A stretch of DNA of 64,000 nt from JBGVMW01 sp045125095. GTDB lineage: Bacteria; Bacillota; Clostridia; Lachnospirales; Lachnospiraceae. The stretch is from NCBI GenBank assembly GCA_045125095.1, contig JBGVMW010000037.1:5344-69343 (forward strand). The letters run 5' to 3'. The notes beneath the pieces are model-generated. The model worked only from the letters and a program-made list of their open reading frames with translations. It ran no database searches and had not been told where the DNA came from. This document shows positions 9,531 to 18,093 of this stretch, piece by piece; the first letter of the stretch is position 1, and every line of letters starts with the position of its first letter. The position numbers were made by a program, and so were the translations under genes.

Positions 9531-10115
9531 ATGAATAAGCGTTGTGTTGCGTTAACTGAAGAACAATATAAAGAAGCAGTATCTTTACTGCGTACTGGCT
9601 TTGAGCTGAATGGAACAAAAGTTAAGCCCAATAACAGAATTGCGACAGTAGCAGTCCTGCAAGGCACATTGGGATTAAGACTTGGAGATTGCTTGTCACT
9701 TAGAATGAGTTCATTTATTAAGGATGGTGATAGGTACAGATTAGATATTGTTGAACAAAAGACAAAAAAGGCACGTCGATTTACTACTCCAATAGAAGTC
9801 TATTCATTTATTCAAAATTATGCTTTGGATTCAGGTATTTCAAAAGAAGCAAGATTATTTGATATTACTCCAAGACAGGTTGAAAGGCATCTAAATAAAG
9901 TATTTACCAAAATGAATTTGCCTTTACGTCAATATGGTTCACATAGCTTTAGAAAATTCTTTATTACTAAAGTGTATCAGGATAACTCCTGCAATATTCA
10001 ACTTTGTTGCATCCTACTTCAACATTCAAGCGTTAGCATTACACAAAAATATATAGGTATCAGTCAAAAGAATATAGAAGATGCTTTGGCTAAAACTGTG
10101 ACTCATTTGGTTTAA
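9531..10115 (+). CDS. Short tyrosine recombinase (catalytic domain only)
   Basis: Site-specific recombinase of the phage-integrase family. The catalytic set is visible: Arg in LGLRLGDC (about residue 50), Lys in EQKTKKAR, HSFRK (His-x-x-Arg, about 139-143), His in LLQHSS, and Tyr in QKYIG (about 175). At 194 aa it lacks the N-terminal core-binding domain of full integrases. It resembles stand-alone short integrases often found in clostridial mobile DNA. The ribosome site TTGGAGGTG is strong. It stands alone, between the restriction island and the first xis-int triplet, and may move the upstream island. Inference only. Confidence 0.85.
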   Translation: MNKRCVALTEEQYKEAVSLLRTGFELNGTKVKPNNRIATVAVLQGTLGLRLGDCLSLRMSSFIKDGDRYRLDIVEQKTKKARRFTTPIEVYSFIQNYALDSGISKEARLFDITPRQVERHLNKVFTKMNLPLRQYGSHSFRKFFITKVYQDNSCNIQLCCILLQHSSVSITQKYIGISQKNIEDALAKTVTHLV

Positions 10116-10455
10116 TCTCAGGGGTAGATTGAATATAGTGGATTTCTAAATGTTTTGATAGTATATAGAGCTACTGTAAGACTGCAAGATGGTTATTATT
10201 ATAAAAATATCTATAAATGCTTGAGATTATTAATACTTTTTAGGTAATACTTTCGGAGTTTTTGGTGTTGCTTATAAGTAAAATCATAATATATGGAGAG
10301 TTATAGCCCATATTAACTTAGTCTATTGATTTTGGAGACAGTGTATGAAAGATTATCTTATTTTTGTTCAAGATTGAGTTTATAAGAGAGTTGCTCTATG
10401 AATAGCGATTCTTCTTTTTCGGAAGGATACGTCTATAAATAGGAGGTATTCAGTT
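10116..10455 (+). other. Noncoding stretch between recombinase and first xis
   Basis: About 340 bases with no credible gene. It presumably carries the promoter of the following triplet. I found no clear -35/-10 pair or terminator in it. Confidence 0.4.
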
Positions 10456-10653
10456 ATGTCGAATACAGTTTTTTTCAATGTTAATGATGTTATGGAGTTG
10501 CTAGGGGTATCGAGAGCGTATGCCTACAGGATTATCAAATCACTTAATAATGAGTTAGTTAAGAGTGGATATATGGTAATTAGTGGTAAAATCCCTAGAG
10601 TTTATCTGTTGGAGCGTTATTATGCTCTTGACCAGAAAGGTGGTGATGAATAA
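10456..10653 (+). CDS. Small HTH DNA-binding protein, excisionase-like (copy 1)
   Basis: 65-aa helix-turn-helix protein. VNDVMELLGVSRAYAYRIIKSLNNEL is a winged-helix/MerR-like reading head, followed by a basic C-terminal wing (GKIPRVYLLERYY). Such proteins sit just before integrases and act as excisionases or regulators. Its stop codon shares a base with the integrase start (TAATG), showing coupling. It is clearly related to the protein at 12582: both keep AY..I..LN.EL...GY and ER.Y.L. The ribosome site AGGAGGTAT is good. Confidence 0.8.
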   Translation: MSNTVFFNVNDVMELLGVSRAYAYRIIKSLNNELVKSGYMVISGKIPRVYLLERYYALDQKGGDE

Positions 10654-11732
10654 TGGCTAAATCAGTACCATGTGTTCATAAAGACCCTAAAAGTGGATTG
10701 TGGTATGTTCAGTTCAGATATAAAAATAAGCGTGGTAAGTCTTGCCGAAAGAAAAAGTGTGGATTTAAGACGCAAACTGAAGCCAAGAACTGGATGGCAG
10801 AGTTCAAGAAACTTGCATTGCGTTCAGATGATATTTCTTTTGAAAGTCTTGTAAAGGTGTATTTTGATAGTGTTGAAGTCAAAGTGAAAGACAGCACTAT
10901 GGAAACTAAGACACATATAGTGTATATGCATATCCTGCCATTTTTTAAAGAGTACAATTTGAAAGAGATAGATGCAGATTTAATTGAAGAGTGGCAATTG
11001 GAAATTATAAAGTCTAATCAATTTTCAGACACATATTTATATACAATTCAAGCTCAGCTAAATGCAATATTGAATTATGCTTTTAAGAAAAATTACATTT
11101 CAGATAATATAGTTAAGCGAATTACTAATATGGGAAATTCCAAAGCTAGTGAAATGCTGATTTGGGAGCTTGAAGAGTATAATCAATTTATGAAGTATGC
11201 AGTGCAGTATCCAGAATTATATTATCCTATATTACTTATGTACTGGTCAGGAATCAGATTAGGAGAGATGATGGCTTTGAAAATTAGTAGTATAGATTTT
11301 GTAGTAGGTACATTATTTGTTAAGCAGACTTATTATAGAAAGAGAAGAGAAGATAAATATACTACAACTAAAACTGACAATAGTTTTAGAATTATAAAAC
11401 TTCCTCAGTTTGTTTTAGAGGAAATGCAAGAGTATGTTAATAGTTTGTATGGTAGATTTCCTGACGATAAGTTGTTTTACAGAAGTAAAGGATTCTACGA
11501 GAAGAAGTTCCCAATGGTTGCTAACTTGGCTGGGGTAAAGACTATTAGAATTCATGATTTGCGTCATAGTCATGCAAGTAATCTTATTGGCATGGGAGTT
11601 GATATAGCTACAGTTGCAGACAGACTGGGGGATACTATAAAAACTGTGTCAAACACTTATGTTCATGCGATTGAGAAGAATAAGAAAGATGTTGCTAATC
11701 GTTTAGATGATTTTTATGCAAAAGGAGATTGA
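10653..11732 (+). CDS. Tyrosine integrase (copy 1)
   Basis: Full-length site-specific integrase of 359 aa. It has an AP2-like N-terminal arm-binding domain (GLWYVQFRYKNKRGK), a SAM-like core-binding domain and a catalytic domain. Catalytic residues visible are Arg in GIRLGEM and HDLRHSH (H-x-x-R), with Tyr in SNTYVHA. The usual His/Trp of the LGH motif is Asp here (RLGDTIKT), which may lower or change activity. It is the middle gene of an xis-int-mob triplet repeated at 12582-14249. The MobC-like gene begins one base after its stop. Confidence 0.92.
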   Translation: MAKSVPCVHKDPKSGLWYVQFRYKNKRGKSCRKKKCGFKTQTEAKNWMAEFKKLALRSDDISFESLVKVYFDSVEVKVKDSTMETKTHIVYMHILPFFKEYNLKEIDADLIEEWQLEIIKSNQFSDTYLYTIQAQLNAILNYAFKKNYISDNIVKRITNMGNSKASEMLIWELEEYNQFMKYAVQYPELYYPILLMYWSGIRLGEMMALKISSIDFVVGTLFVKQTYYRKRREDKYTTTKTDNSFRIIKLPQFVLEEMQEYVNSLYGRFPDDKLFYRSKGFYEKKFPMVANLAGVKTIRIHDLRHSHASNLIGMGVDIATVADRLGDTIKTVSNTYVHAIEKNKKDVANRLDDFYAKGD

Positions 11733-11733
11733 T

Positions 11734-12204
11734 ATGCCAGGAATTCATAAATGGAAAACGTTGTCGTTTCGCCCATCGGAGTCAGAACGACAGTTAATTG
11801 AGGCTAGAGCAAAAGTAAGTGGTATGCATAAGAAGGATTTTATTGCCAAAAGCTGTATCTACTCAACTGTTTGTGTAGTAGGTAATAAGAAACATATTGA
11901 GAGCCTTGTTTTAGCAGTACAAGACCTTAGATTTACTTTAAGAGATATTGCCAGTGGAATGACCACTGGCAATTTTGAAGTTTCAAATGAAGAGTTTGCT
12001 GAGATGAGAATGGAATATATTTCTTTTGTTTCTTCTCTAATGGAAATAATTAATGCGGCTGCATATTTGTTTGATGTTGTAGTTCCTCAGGAGAATGAAG
12101 TCGATAAACAAAAAGCTCAAATTCTGGATATGTTAAATGCAATATATTCCAAGACCGAAAAGACGTGCCACCAAGAACCTGAGGTGTCAAAACCGTGCCA
12201 ATAG
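11734..12204 (+). CDS. MobC-like mobilisation accessory protein (copy 1)
   Basis: 156-aa protein with an N-terminal ribbon-helix-helix-like segment (KTLSFRPSESERQLIEARAKVSGMHKKDFIAK), typical of relaxosome accessory proteins that bind oriT. A helical C-terminal region follows. The ATG at 11734 is chosen over 11707 because AAAGGAGA precedes it and it follows the integrase stop by one base. A related protein with KTIAFRGSPEEAAELDKR follows integrase 2. Function as MobC is a family-level inference, since no relaxase is adjacent here. Confidence 0.65.
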   Translation: MPGIHKWKTLSFRPSESERQLIEARAKVSGMHKKDFIAKSCIYSTVCVVGNKKHIESLVLAVQDLRFTLRDIASGMTTGNFEVSNEEFAEMRMEYISFVSSLMEIINAAAYLFDVVVPQENEVDKQKAQILDMLNAIYSKTEKTCHQEPEVSKPCQ

Positions 12205-12321
12205 CTTTTATATACATCAAAAATTCCGAGAAAATGTAGACAGGAGAGACTGTTTGATGCGAAAAAATACTGTATGATACGGTATAAAATGATTACCTAG
12301 AAGAGTTCGAGTAGTACCACA

Positions 12322-12364
12322 AAAGCCTGAAATCCAGTAAAATCAAGGGTTTCGGGCTTTCTTT
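12322..12364 (+). terminator. Terminator closing the first xis-int-mob triplet
   Basis: AAAGCCTGAAATCC pairs with GGGTTTCGGGCTTT (14-bp stem with two wobble positions), followed by CTTT. It lies just before the second triplet. The flanking GAGTTCGAGTAGTACCAC (from 12304) looks faintly like a tRNA 3' end, a common attachment site, but no tRNA is present. Confidence 0.7.
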
Positions 12365-12511
12365 ATGCCTTCGTGATACACTTTTGATACACTTTTTAGT
12401 GCCAAAAGATATCAAGAAACAAATCTTTGAATAATTTCATTTGTCCAAATTGGACATCACTTTTCTAAAAACATATCCATTTTTCCAAAAAACACATTTT
12501 TTTCAGTTGAG

Positions 12512-12544
12512 TTTAGTAATAAGGAATTTTTCAACCCAAATGTA
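12512..12544 (+). repeat. 33-bp dispersed repeat, copy 1 of 5
   Basis: TTTAGTAATAAGGAA then TTTTTCAACCCAAATGTA. It lies 37 bases upstream of the second excisionase start, at the right boundary of the 0-12.2 kb block. The other copies are at 27339, 30088, 33843 and 55345, all in the same orientation. Function unknown. Confidence 0.9.
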
Positions 12545-12581
12545 TTTTGAAATAACAAATACAGCACCAAGGAGGTTGATT

Positions 12582-12773
12582 ATGTACAAAACAGATAGTT
12601 TTATCTCAGCTGATGAGATTAAAGAGATAGTTGGCATTTCCAAATCCAAAGCCTATAGCTTGATTCAAGAACTTAATTCGGAACTAAAAGAAAAGGGTTA
12701 TTTAACAGTTACCGGTCGAGTTAGTAGAAAGTACTTTGAAGAAAGATTTTATGGCTTAGTAGAAAAAGAATAG
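12582..12773 (+). CDS. Small HTH DNA-binding protein, excisionase-like (copy 2)
   Basis: 63-aa HTH protein with SADEIKEIVGISKSKAYSLI as the reading head and the same C-terminal pattern as the copy at 10456. An in-frame upstream ATG at 12441 exists, but the frame there runs through the 33-bp repeat and a T-rich leader. The ATG at 12582 has an AAGGAGGTTG ribosome site and gives a protein the size of its paralogue. It precedes integrase 2 by 11 bases. It is likely the excisionase or regulator of the conjugative element proper. Confidence 0.8.
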   Translation: MYKTDSFISADEIKEIVGISKSKAYSLIQELNSELKEKGYLTVTGRVSRKYFEERFYGLVEKE

Positions 12774-12784
12774 GAGGAAATGCG

Positions 12785-13885
12785 ATGGCTGTTTACAAAG
12801 ATAAAAATCGTGGCACATGGTACGCGTCCGTTTTATATGTGGATTGGACGGGGAAAAGATGCAGAAAGTTGAAACGCGGTTTTGCAACAAAGAAAGAAGC
12901 ACAGGAATGGGAAATTCATTTCAAACTTCAAAAGGCAAGTAGTTTGGATATGACTTTCGGTGATTTTTACAAAATATATGAGCAGGATATAAAGCCTAAG
13001 GTCAGATATAATACCTGGTGCTCTAAGCAACACATAATTGAAACAAAGCTATTACCTTATTTCAAGAATCTTGTAATGAGGGATATTACACCAAGAGATA
13101 TTATCCAATGGCAAAATTCCATGAGAGAAGCTAGCAAAAAAAATGGCGGAGAATACGCTGGGACTTATCTCAAGACAGTACAAGCTCAGCTTTCTAGCAT
13201 TTTTAATCATGCAGTACGTTTCTATCAATTGCCAAATAACCCAGTGCGTATCGCAGGGGCGTTAGGACAATATGATTCTGATGAAATGTTGTTCTGGACG
13301 AAAGAAGAGTACATGAAGTTCATACCAACTATGGCAAATAAAACATATTCTTACATGGCATTTGAACTTTTGTATTGGTGTGGAATTCGTTTGGGAGAAC
13401 TTAGAGCGCTTACTCCTGCAGATATTGATTTTGAAACAAATACGCTTTCCATTACAAAATCTTATCAGCGAATTAAAGGTGAGGATGTTATTACGAAGCC
13501 AAAAACAAAGAAGAGTATTAGAAAAGTTGTAATGCCTGATACAGTTGCAAAGGAGATGAGAGATTTTCTTGATAGTATTTATGGATTGGAGCAAGAAGAT
13601 CGAATTTTTCCTATTTCAAAATCTTACCTGCATCACGAAATGGACAGAGGAGTGAAGGAAAGCGGAGTTAAGAGAATTAGAATTCATGATTTAAGGCATA
13701 GCCATGTTTCATTACTTATTGATATGGGATTTTCGGCGGTAGCAATTGGCAACAGAGTTGGCCATGAGTCCGAGAAAATTACATATAGATATGCGCATTT
13801 ATTCCCATCAGTTCAGGGAGAAATGGCAGAGGCTTTAGATGATGAGTGGAAGGAGGGCTTCAATGTCGGAAAAGAAGAAGGATGA
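12785..13885 (+). CDS. Tyrosine integrase (copy 2), likely element integrase
   Basis: 366-aa integrase with an AP2-like arm-binding start (KNRGTWYASVLYVDWTGKRCRK), a SAM-like domain and a catalytic domain. Catalytic residues are Arg in GIRLGELRAL, HDLRHSH, His in RVGHESEK and Tyr in TYRYAHLF. All are present, unlike copy 1. It heads the continuous backbone that runs through mobC, parA, parB and the initiator. It is therefore the best candidate for the integrase of the whole element. Its end overlaps the next gene start by 23 bases. Confidence 0.92.
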   Translation: MAVYKDKNRGTWYASVLYVDWTGKRCRKLKRGFATKKEAQEWEIHFKLQKASSLDMTFGDFYKIYEQDIKPKVRYNTWCSKQHIIETKLLPYFKNLVMRDITPRDIIQWQNSMREASKKNGGEYAGTYLKTVQAQLSSIFNHAVRFYQLPNNPVRIAGALGQYDSDEMLFWTKEEYMKFIPTMANKTYSYMAFELLYWCGIRLGELRALTPADIDFETNTLSITKSYQRIKGEDVITKPKTKKSIRKVVMPDTVAKEMRDFLDSIYGLEQEDRIFPISKSYLHHEMDRGVKESGVKRIRIHDLRHSHVSLLIDMGFSAVAIGNRVGHESEKITYRYAHLFPSVQGEMAEALDDEWKEGFNVGKEEG

Positions 13886-14249
13886 TAAGAACAGGTGGAG
13901 AAACAAAACAATTGCGTTTCGAGGATCACCAGAGGAAGCTGCTGAATTGGATAAACGTTGGAAACTTTGCGGATATGCTACAAAGCAAGACTATCTTATT
14001 GATAGTATGCTTCATCAGCAAGTAGTTGCTAAAGGAAATCCTATGATGCTTGTGACATTTAGAGATGAGTTGCATGCCATTTTGCATGAACTTAGAAGAA
14101 TTCAGGATGCATCGGAAATGGATGAGGAGTTACTGACATCAATTCGTACAATGCTTGAGATTTTGGAAGCATTTAAAGTGAACGAAGAGACCAAAGGAAA
14201 AAATGAGAAAAAACAATTTATGGAGAGGAGACAGTATCGAAATGTGTAA
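13863..14249 (+). CDS. MobC-like accessory protein (copy 2)
   Basis: 128-aa protein with an RHH-like start (NKTIAFRGSPEEAAELDKRWKLCGYATKQDYLIDSML) and a helical tail, resembling relaxosome accessory proteins. The start at 13863 follows GGAGGG and removes eight residues predicted from 13839. It is the counterpart of the gene at 11734. It overlaps both integrase 2 and parA, so int, mob, parA and parB look like one translationally coupled run. Confidence 0.6.
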   Translation: MSEKKKDDKNRWRNKTIAFRGSPEEAAELDKRWKLCGYATKQDYLIDSMLHQQVVAKGNPMMLVTFRDELHAILHELRRIQDASEMDEELLTSIRTMLEILEAFKVNEETKGKNEKKQFMERRQYRNV

Positions 14250-15024
14250 GGTATTAATTTGTGCAAATCAAAAGGGAGGAGTTGCCAAGAGCACTTCTGT
14301 AGTGAATTTAGGAATTGGGCTTGCAAGAGCAGGCAAGAAAGTACTTCTAATTGACAATGATCCTCAGGGATCTCTCACGGAGGCACTTGGATATCCAGAA
14401 CCGGACAAGATTGAAATTACATTATCAAAGATTATGGAATGGGTGCTGAATGAAGAGGAATTTGATCTTTCGGAAGGAATTATCCATCACAAAGAGGAAA
14501 TTGATTTGATGCCGGCAAATATTGAACTTTCCGGAGTAGAAACATCTCTTGTAGGAATCATGAGTTCAGAAACGGTTTTGAAAGAATATATTGAATTGAT
14601 AAGAGATGACTACGATTACATCCTTGTGGATTGCTCACCGAACTTAGGTCAGCTGACACTGAATGCGCTTGTTGCCGCAGATGAAATCATTATTCCAGTG
14701 CAAGCAGCTTATTTGCCATTGAAAGGGTTGGAGCAGTTACTGAAAACGATTAGTAGAGTAAGACGCAAGATGAATCCAACGCTTAATATCATGGGAATCT
14801 TAATTACTATGGTGGACTATAGAACCAATAATGCAAAGGATATCACAGAGGTTTTGTATGAACATTATGCCGACAAAATCCATATCTTTGATGAAGTGAT
14901 TCCTTTCTCTGTAAAAGCGGCGGAAGCGTCAGCAGAAGGTGCAAGTATCTATATGTTTGATAAAAATTGCAAGGTAGCAAAAGCCTACGGAAAAATAGTA
15001 GAGGAGATTTTGTCATATGAGTAA
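14242..15024 (+). CDS. parA: ParA-family partition ATPase
   Basis: Deviant Walker A ATPase (KGGVAKST near residue 10) with Walker B YDYILVDCSPNLGQLTLNAL, characteristic of ParA/Soj proteins that position DNA with ParB. The ATG at 14242 is preferred over 14203 because GGAGAGG lies upstream and the family starts about seven residues before KGG. Length is 260 aa, normal for the family. It overlaps the preceding and following genes by eight bases each, so it is coupled with parB. Partition genes suggest the element can persist as a circular replicon after excision. Confidence 0.93.
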   Translation: MCKVLICANQKGGVAKSTSVVNLGIGLARAGKKVLLIDNDPQGSLTEALGYPEPDKIEITLSKIMEWVLNEEEFDLSEGIIHHKEEIDLMPANIELSGVETSLVGIMSSETVLKEYIELIRDDYDYILVDCSPNLGQLTLNALVAADEIIIPVQAAYLPLKGLEQLLKTISRVRRKMNPTLNIMGILITMVDYRTNNAKDITEVLYEHYADKIHIFDEVIPFSVKAAEASAEGASIYMFDKNCKVAKAYGKIVEEILSYE

Positions 15025-15919
15025 AAGAGGACTTGGAGAAAAAATAAAGCTTAGCAGCTATGAGGAAATGTTTGGTACAGAGGATGAAACAGCATCCGGA
15101 GGAGTGCAAGGTAAGGAAGGTCAGGTAGTGGAAATACCACTATCTGATTTGCATACCTTTAAGAATCATCCGTTTCGAGTAGTTGATGATGAGAACATGG
15201 ATGAGATGGTGGAAAGTATCAAAGAGTATGGAGTGCTTGTTCCGGCCATTGCAAGACCTAGAGAAGCGGGAGGATATGAACTTATATCTGGACATCGTAG
15301 AAAACATGCATCCAAACTAGCAGGCAAAGATACCATGCCGGTTATTGTTAGAGATTGTAATGACGATGAAGCAGTGGTAATTATGGTGGATGCCAATATC
15401 CAAAGAGAGGATATCTTGGTAAGTGAAAGAGCCAAAGCATATCGTATGAAATATGAAGCTATGAAGCATCAGGGCAAGGCCCAGGGAAATTCCCTGCAGG
15501 AAATGAGTGAGCAAGCAGGAGAAAGCATGAAGACCATTCAGAGGCTTATTTGCTTGGCAAGTTTGGACAAAGATTTGCTGAATATGGTGGATGAGAAAAA
15601 GTTGAGCCTTAGACAGGGCGTGGATCTTTCCTTTATCCCAGAGGAACATCAGAAGTTGGTTTATAAAGTGATCAGCAAAATGTTTGTATCACTTAGTCTG
15701 GAGCAGAGCGCGCGAATCAAGGATGCATCCAGAAAAGGATATTTGAATGAGGAGTTTTTGAAGGATTTCCTATCAGAGAAAAAAACAAAGCCACGTAAGG
15801 TGGTTTTTAATCAAAAGAAACTGGACAACTATTTTACGCCGGACATGTCAAATGAAGATATAGAGGAACTTATCGTCAGATTGTTAGATGAATGGAAGGA
15901 GAAAGGGGAGAAGCGTTAA
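15017..15919 (+). CDS. parB: ParB-family partition protein
   Basis: DNA-binding CTPase-fold partition protein. It has the N-terminal ParB/Srx domain with ELISGHRRKHASKLAG (the GHRR box) at about residue 90, then a central HTH (LQEMSEQAGESMKTIQRLICL). The C-terminal part is charged. Length is 300 aa, normal. It overlaps parA by eight bases, and its stop TAA shares one base with the initiator start. The cognate parS could be one of the palindromes elsewhere in the element, but none was found next to the gene. Confidence 0.92.
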   Translation: MSKRGLGEKIKLSSYEEMFGTEDETASGGVQGKEGQVVEIPLSDLHTFKNHPFRVVDDENMDEMVESIKEYGVLVPAIARPREAGGYELISGHRRKHASKLAGKDTMPVIVRDCNDDEAVVIMVDANIQREDILVSERAKAYRMKYEAMKHQGKAQGNSLQEMSEQAGESMKTIQRLICLASLDKDLLNMVDEKKLSLRQGVDLSFIPEEHQKLVYKVISKMFVSLSLEQSARIKDASRKGYLNEEFLKDFLSEKKTKPRKVVFNQKKLDNYFTPDMSNEDIEELIVRLLDEWKEKGEKR

Positions 15920-16923
15920 TGGAGAGATTAGACCTTGAATTTTATTATGGGCAGGAAGCAGAGCAGTTTACGTTCTATCGCTTGCCAAAGGCTCTAATTA
16001 CAGATAATCGCTTCAAGGAAGTATCGAACAACGCCAAGCTTCTATACGGTCTCATGTTAGACCGTATGGGACTTTCGGCTAGAAGTGGCTGGTTTGATGA
16101 AGAAAATCGTGTATACATAAAGTATGCGGTAAAGAGCATCATGGAGGATCTGAATTGCAGTAAGATGACTGCGGTAGGACTCTTAAAAGAGCTTCAGGCA
16201 ATAGGACTTATAGATATGGTTCAGAAAAGTGGACTTGCCAATATTATTTATGTGAAGAATTTTGTTTCTGAAAGTAAATCTGCATCCAAGGGGGAAGACG
16301 ACGCACTAGACCGGTCTAATAATTGTACCAGTAAAGAAAGCGTACCAGTGGAATTAGACAAGCACAAAAATGAGACCGGTATAGAAATTAGACCAGTACA
16401 TAAAGATGACCAGTCAGAATCTATGACCGGTACAGGTACAGAAAGTGGACAAGCGGTGGTACAGAATATGGACCCGAATAATAAAGAATTAAGTAATACT
16501 GAATTGAGTAATAACCATCCTATCACTCTATCAAGAGAGGTTGAACCGATGGATGAAGTAGAAGCATATATGCAGCTAATTCGTGAAAATATTGAATATG
16601 ACGCTATGATGAGTTGCAAGACATGGAGAGACAGAGACGCTTACGAGGAACTGTATCAGCTGATTTGCGATGTGGTATGTGTTCCAAGAAAAACAATACG
16701 CATAGGTGGAGAAGATTATCCTTACAATCTGGTTAAGAGCAAATTCCTTAAGCTGACATCAAGTCATTTGGAGTATGTGATTAGTTGCATGAACAACAAT
16801 ACCACAAAAATATCAAACATCAGAGCATATCTGATTACAGCGTTATACAATGCTCCAAATACGATTAATAGTTATTATCAGGCAGAGGTTAATCATGATA
16901 TGTATGGTGCTATTAAGCTGTGA
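15919..16923 (+). CDS. RepA_N-type replication initiator
   Basis: The first 110 residues match the RepA N-terminal domain of Firmicutes plasmids and elements: FYRLPKALITDNRFKEVSNNAKLLYGLMLDRMGLS, then a winged-helix region. A Ser/Thr/Glu-rich linker (about 125-205) leads to a C-terminal domain (MSCKTWRDRDAYEELYQLICDVV) like DUF6017. The start at 15919 overlaps the parB stop and has an AAAGGGGAG site. With parA/parB it makes a plasmid-like maintenance module. The origin for RepA_N proteins often lies inside the rep gene near the linker; the CCGGT-rich segment at about 16310-16440 would be a place to look. Confidence 0.85.
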   Translation: MERLDLEFYYGQEAEQFTFYRLPKALITDNRFKEVSNNAKLLYGLMLDRMGLSARSGWFDEENRVYIKYAVKSIMEDLNCSKMTAVGLLKELQAIGLIDMVQKSGLANIIYVKNFVSESKSASKGEDDALDRSNNCTSKESVPVELDKHKNETGIEIRPVHKDDQSESMTGTGTESGQAVVQNMDPNNKELSNTELSNNHPITLSREVEPMDEVEAYMQLIRENIEYDAMMSCKTWRDRDAYEELYQLICDVVCVPRKTIRIGGEDYPYNLVKSKFLKLTSSHLEYVISCMNNNTTKISNIRAYLITALYNAPNTINSYYQAEVNHDMYGAIKL

Positions 16924-16977
16924 ATGTGATTGTAATAGGTAGTGAAGTATCGTATTATAAACGAAGAGGAGAGTCTT

Positions 16978-17250
16978 ATGGAAAGGAAAGATTTTATCAA
17001 GCTGATTAAAGCTGCAGAAGGCGTTATGATACTAGAGGACGCATGTAAGGTTATAACGGGCTGCAATCTGGACGAAGGGCAGTGCAATAGTATTTATTTG
17101 TTATGGGAAGTTATTCGTGATAATTCTGCTGAAAGATTTAGCAGACACGAAACTATTGACATAGACAATGAGAGTTACAGAGCATTCGTCGGAATACTTG
17201 AGAATAGAGGAATGACTGCAGAAGAAAAGTATGCTGAACTGACGAAGTAG
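16978..17250 (+). CDS. Hypothetical 90-aa protein
   Basis: Small acidic helical protein (MERKDFIKLIKAAEGVMILEDACK) with no membrane segment. I do not recognise it. The ATG at 16978 is chosen over 16942 because GAGGAGAG precedes it. It follows the initiator by 54 bases and precedes the membrane protein by 23, within the maintenance module. Confidence 0.6.
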   Translation: MERKDFIKLIKAAEGVMILEDACKVITGCNLDEGQCNSIYLLWEVIRDNSAERFSRHETIDIDNESYRAFVGILENRGMTAEEKYAELTK

Positions 17251-17273
17251 ATTCGGAGTAGAAGGAGTGGAAT

Positions 17274-17690
17274 ATGGCAAAGTATATTGTGGAGGAGCGA
17301 ACTGTTCCCAGATATGAAAAAAACTATAAGCTGCCGATGGTAAATATTATTCCAGCAATTGTGTGGAGCATACCGCTACATCAAAAATTGTTTCCGGATG
17401 CGAGTTGGTGGGGAACACTGTTTCTGTGTGCACTGTTTGTTGTAGTGTATTGGTATTTTAGTATGAAACCGATTATTGCAGCAATCCCTTGCGTGGTAGG
17501 AGTGGTCATGTTTACAGCTTTGTTTTGGGTATTTGCTGATTATATAGGAAATATACCTGCCAGAATTATTGTGAAGATTATTATCTTGGGAATAGCAGTT
17601 ATGATAGAGTTATGTATTTGGATTAATGCGACATTGCCTTGGCTAGAGAAGAAGTTTCCCCAAAAGCCTAAAATAAGGGTTGTGAAATAA
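17274..17690 (+). CDS. Four-helix membrane protein, TcpE-like
   Basis: 138-aa protein with about four hydrophobic segments (around residues 22-36, 44-64, 66-90 and 96-124) and basic ends. Small polytopic proteins of this size, such as TcpE/PrgI-like components, occur in Gram-positive conjugation systems. The TcpE comparison is by topology and context only. It has a GAAGGAG ribosome site and is followed by a terminator, closing the parA-rep unit. Confidence 0.55.
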   Translation: MAKYIVEERTVPRYEKNYKLPMVNIIPAIVWSIPLHQKLFPDASWWGTLFLCALFVVVYWYFSMKPIIAAIPCVVGVVMFTALFWVFADYIGNIPARIIVKIIILGIAVMIELCIWINATLPWLEKKFPQKPKIRVVK

Positions 17691-17702
17691 ATATATATTG
17701 GT

Positions 17703-17739
17703 AAAAAAGCAATTGACCGAATATGCCAATTGCTTTTTT
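17703..17739 (+). terminator. Terminator after the maintenance module
   Basis: AAAAAAGCAATTG and CAATTGCTTTTTT are exact reverse complements around a 10-base loop. The symmetry with A-run and T-run allows termination in both directions. It marks the left edge of cargo 1. Confidence 0.85.
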
Positions 17740-17807
17740 GTTGAGTCTTTAATTGTATCCTATCGGAACGATGCACAATAAGAGTTTCGAGAAGACGAAA
17801 ATGATTG

Positions 17808-17836
17808 TTGAAAACTGTACAATTTTTTCATATAAT
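17808..17836 (+). promoter_or_regulatory. Sigma-A promoter of cargo 1
   Basis: TTGAAA (17808-17813) and TATAAT (17831-17836) separated by exactly 17 bases, 41 bases upstream of the XRE regulator start. Confidence 0.8.
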
Positions 17837-17877
17837 ATATTCTGTGAGAAGTATGTCTATATGTATGGGGAGAAATA

Positions 17878-18084
17878 ATGATTACATATAAAAATCTATG
17901 GAATTTGATGAGACTTAGAAACTTAACGAAGACTGAACTGCGAAAAAGGGCATGCTTAAGTTCAAGTACTTTTGCAAAGCTTTCAAAAGATGAAATGGTC
18001 TCGCTTGATGTTTTAGTTAGGTTGTGTAAGGTTTTGGAATGCCAAATAAGTGATATTTGTTTGGTAAATACACAAGAAGGATGA
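17878..18084 (+). CDS. XRE-family transcriptional regulator
   Basis: 68-aa Cro/C1-type helix-turn-helix protein: YKNLWNLMRLRNLTKTELRKRACLSSSTFAKLSK, then LDVLVRLCKVLECQISDI. Nearly the whole protein is the DNA-binding domain. It is the first gene after a consensus promoter and lies nine bases before the NurA-like gene. It is probably the autoregulator of the defence operon, keeping expression low. Small regulators of this kind are common at the head of defence islands. Confidence 0.85.
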   Translation: MITYKNLWNLMRLRNLTKTELRKRACLSSSTFAKLSKDEMVSLDVLVRLCKVLECQISDICLVNTQEG

Positions 18085-18093
18085 TGCGGAATT

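Noticed and set aside
12304..12322. GAGTTCGAGTAGTACCAC looks like the 3' end of a tRNA gene
   Set aside because: No acceptor, D or anticodon arms can be folded upstream. At most it is a weak candidate attachment site.
12441..12581. Longer start for the second excisionase
   Set aside because: The extension runs through the 33-bp repeat and T-rich leader, and would make the protein much longer than its paralogue. A good ribosome site precedes 12582.
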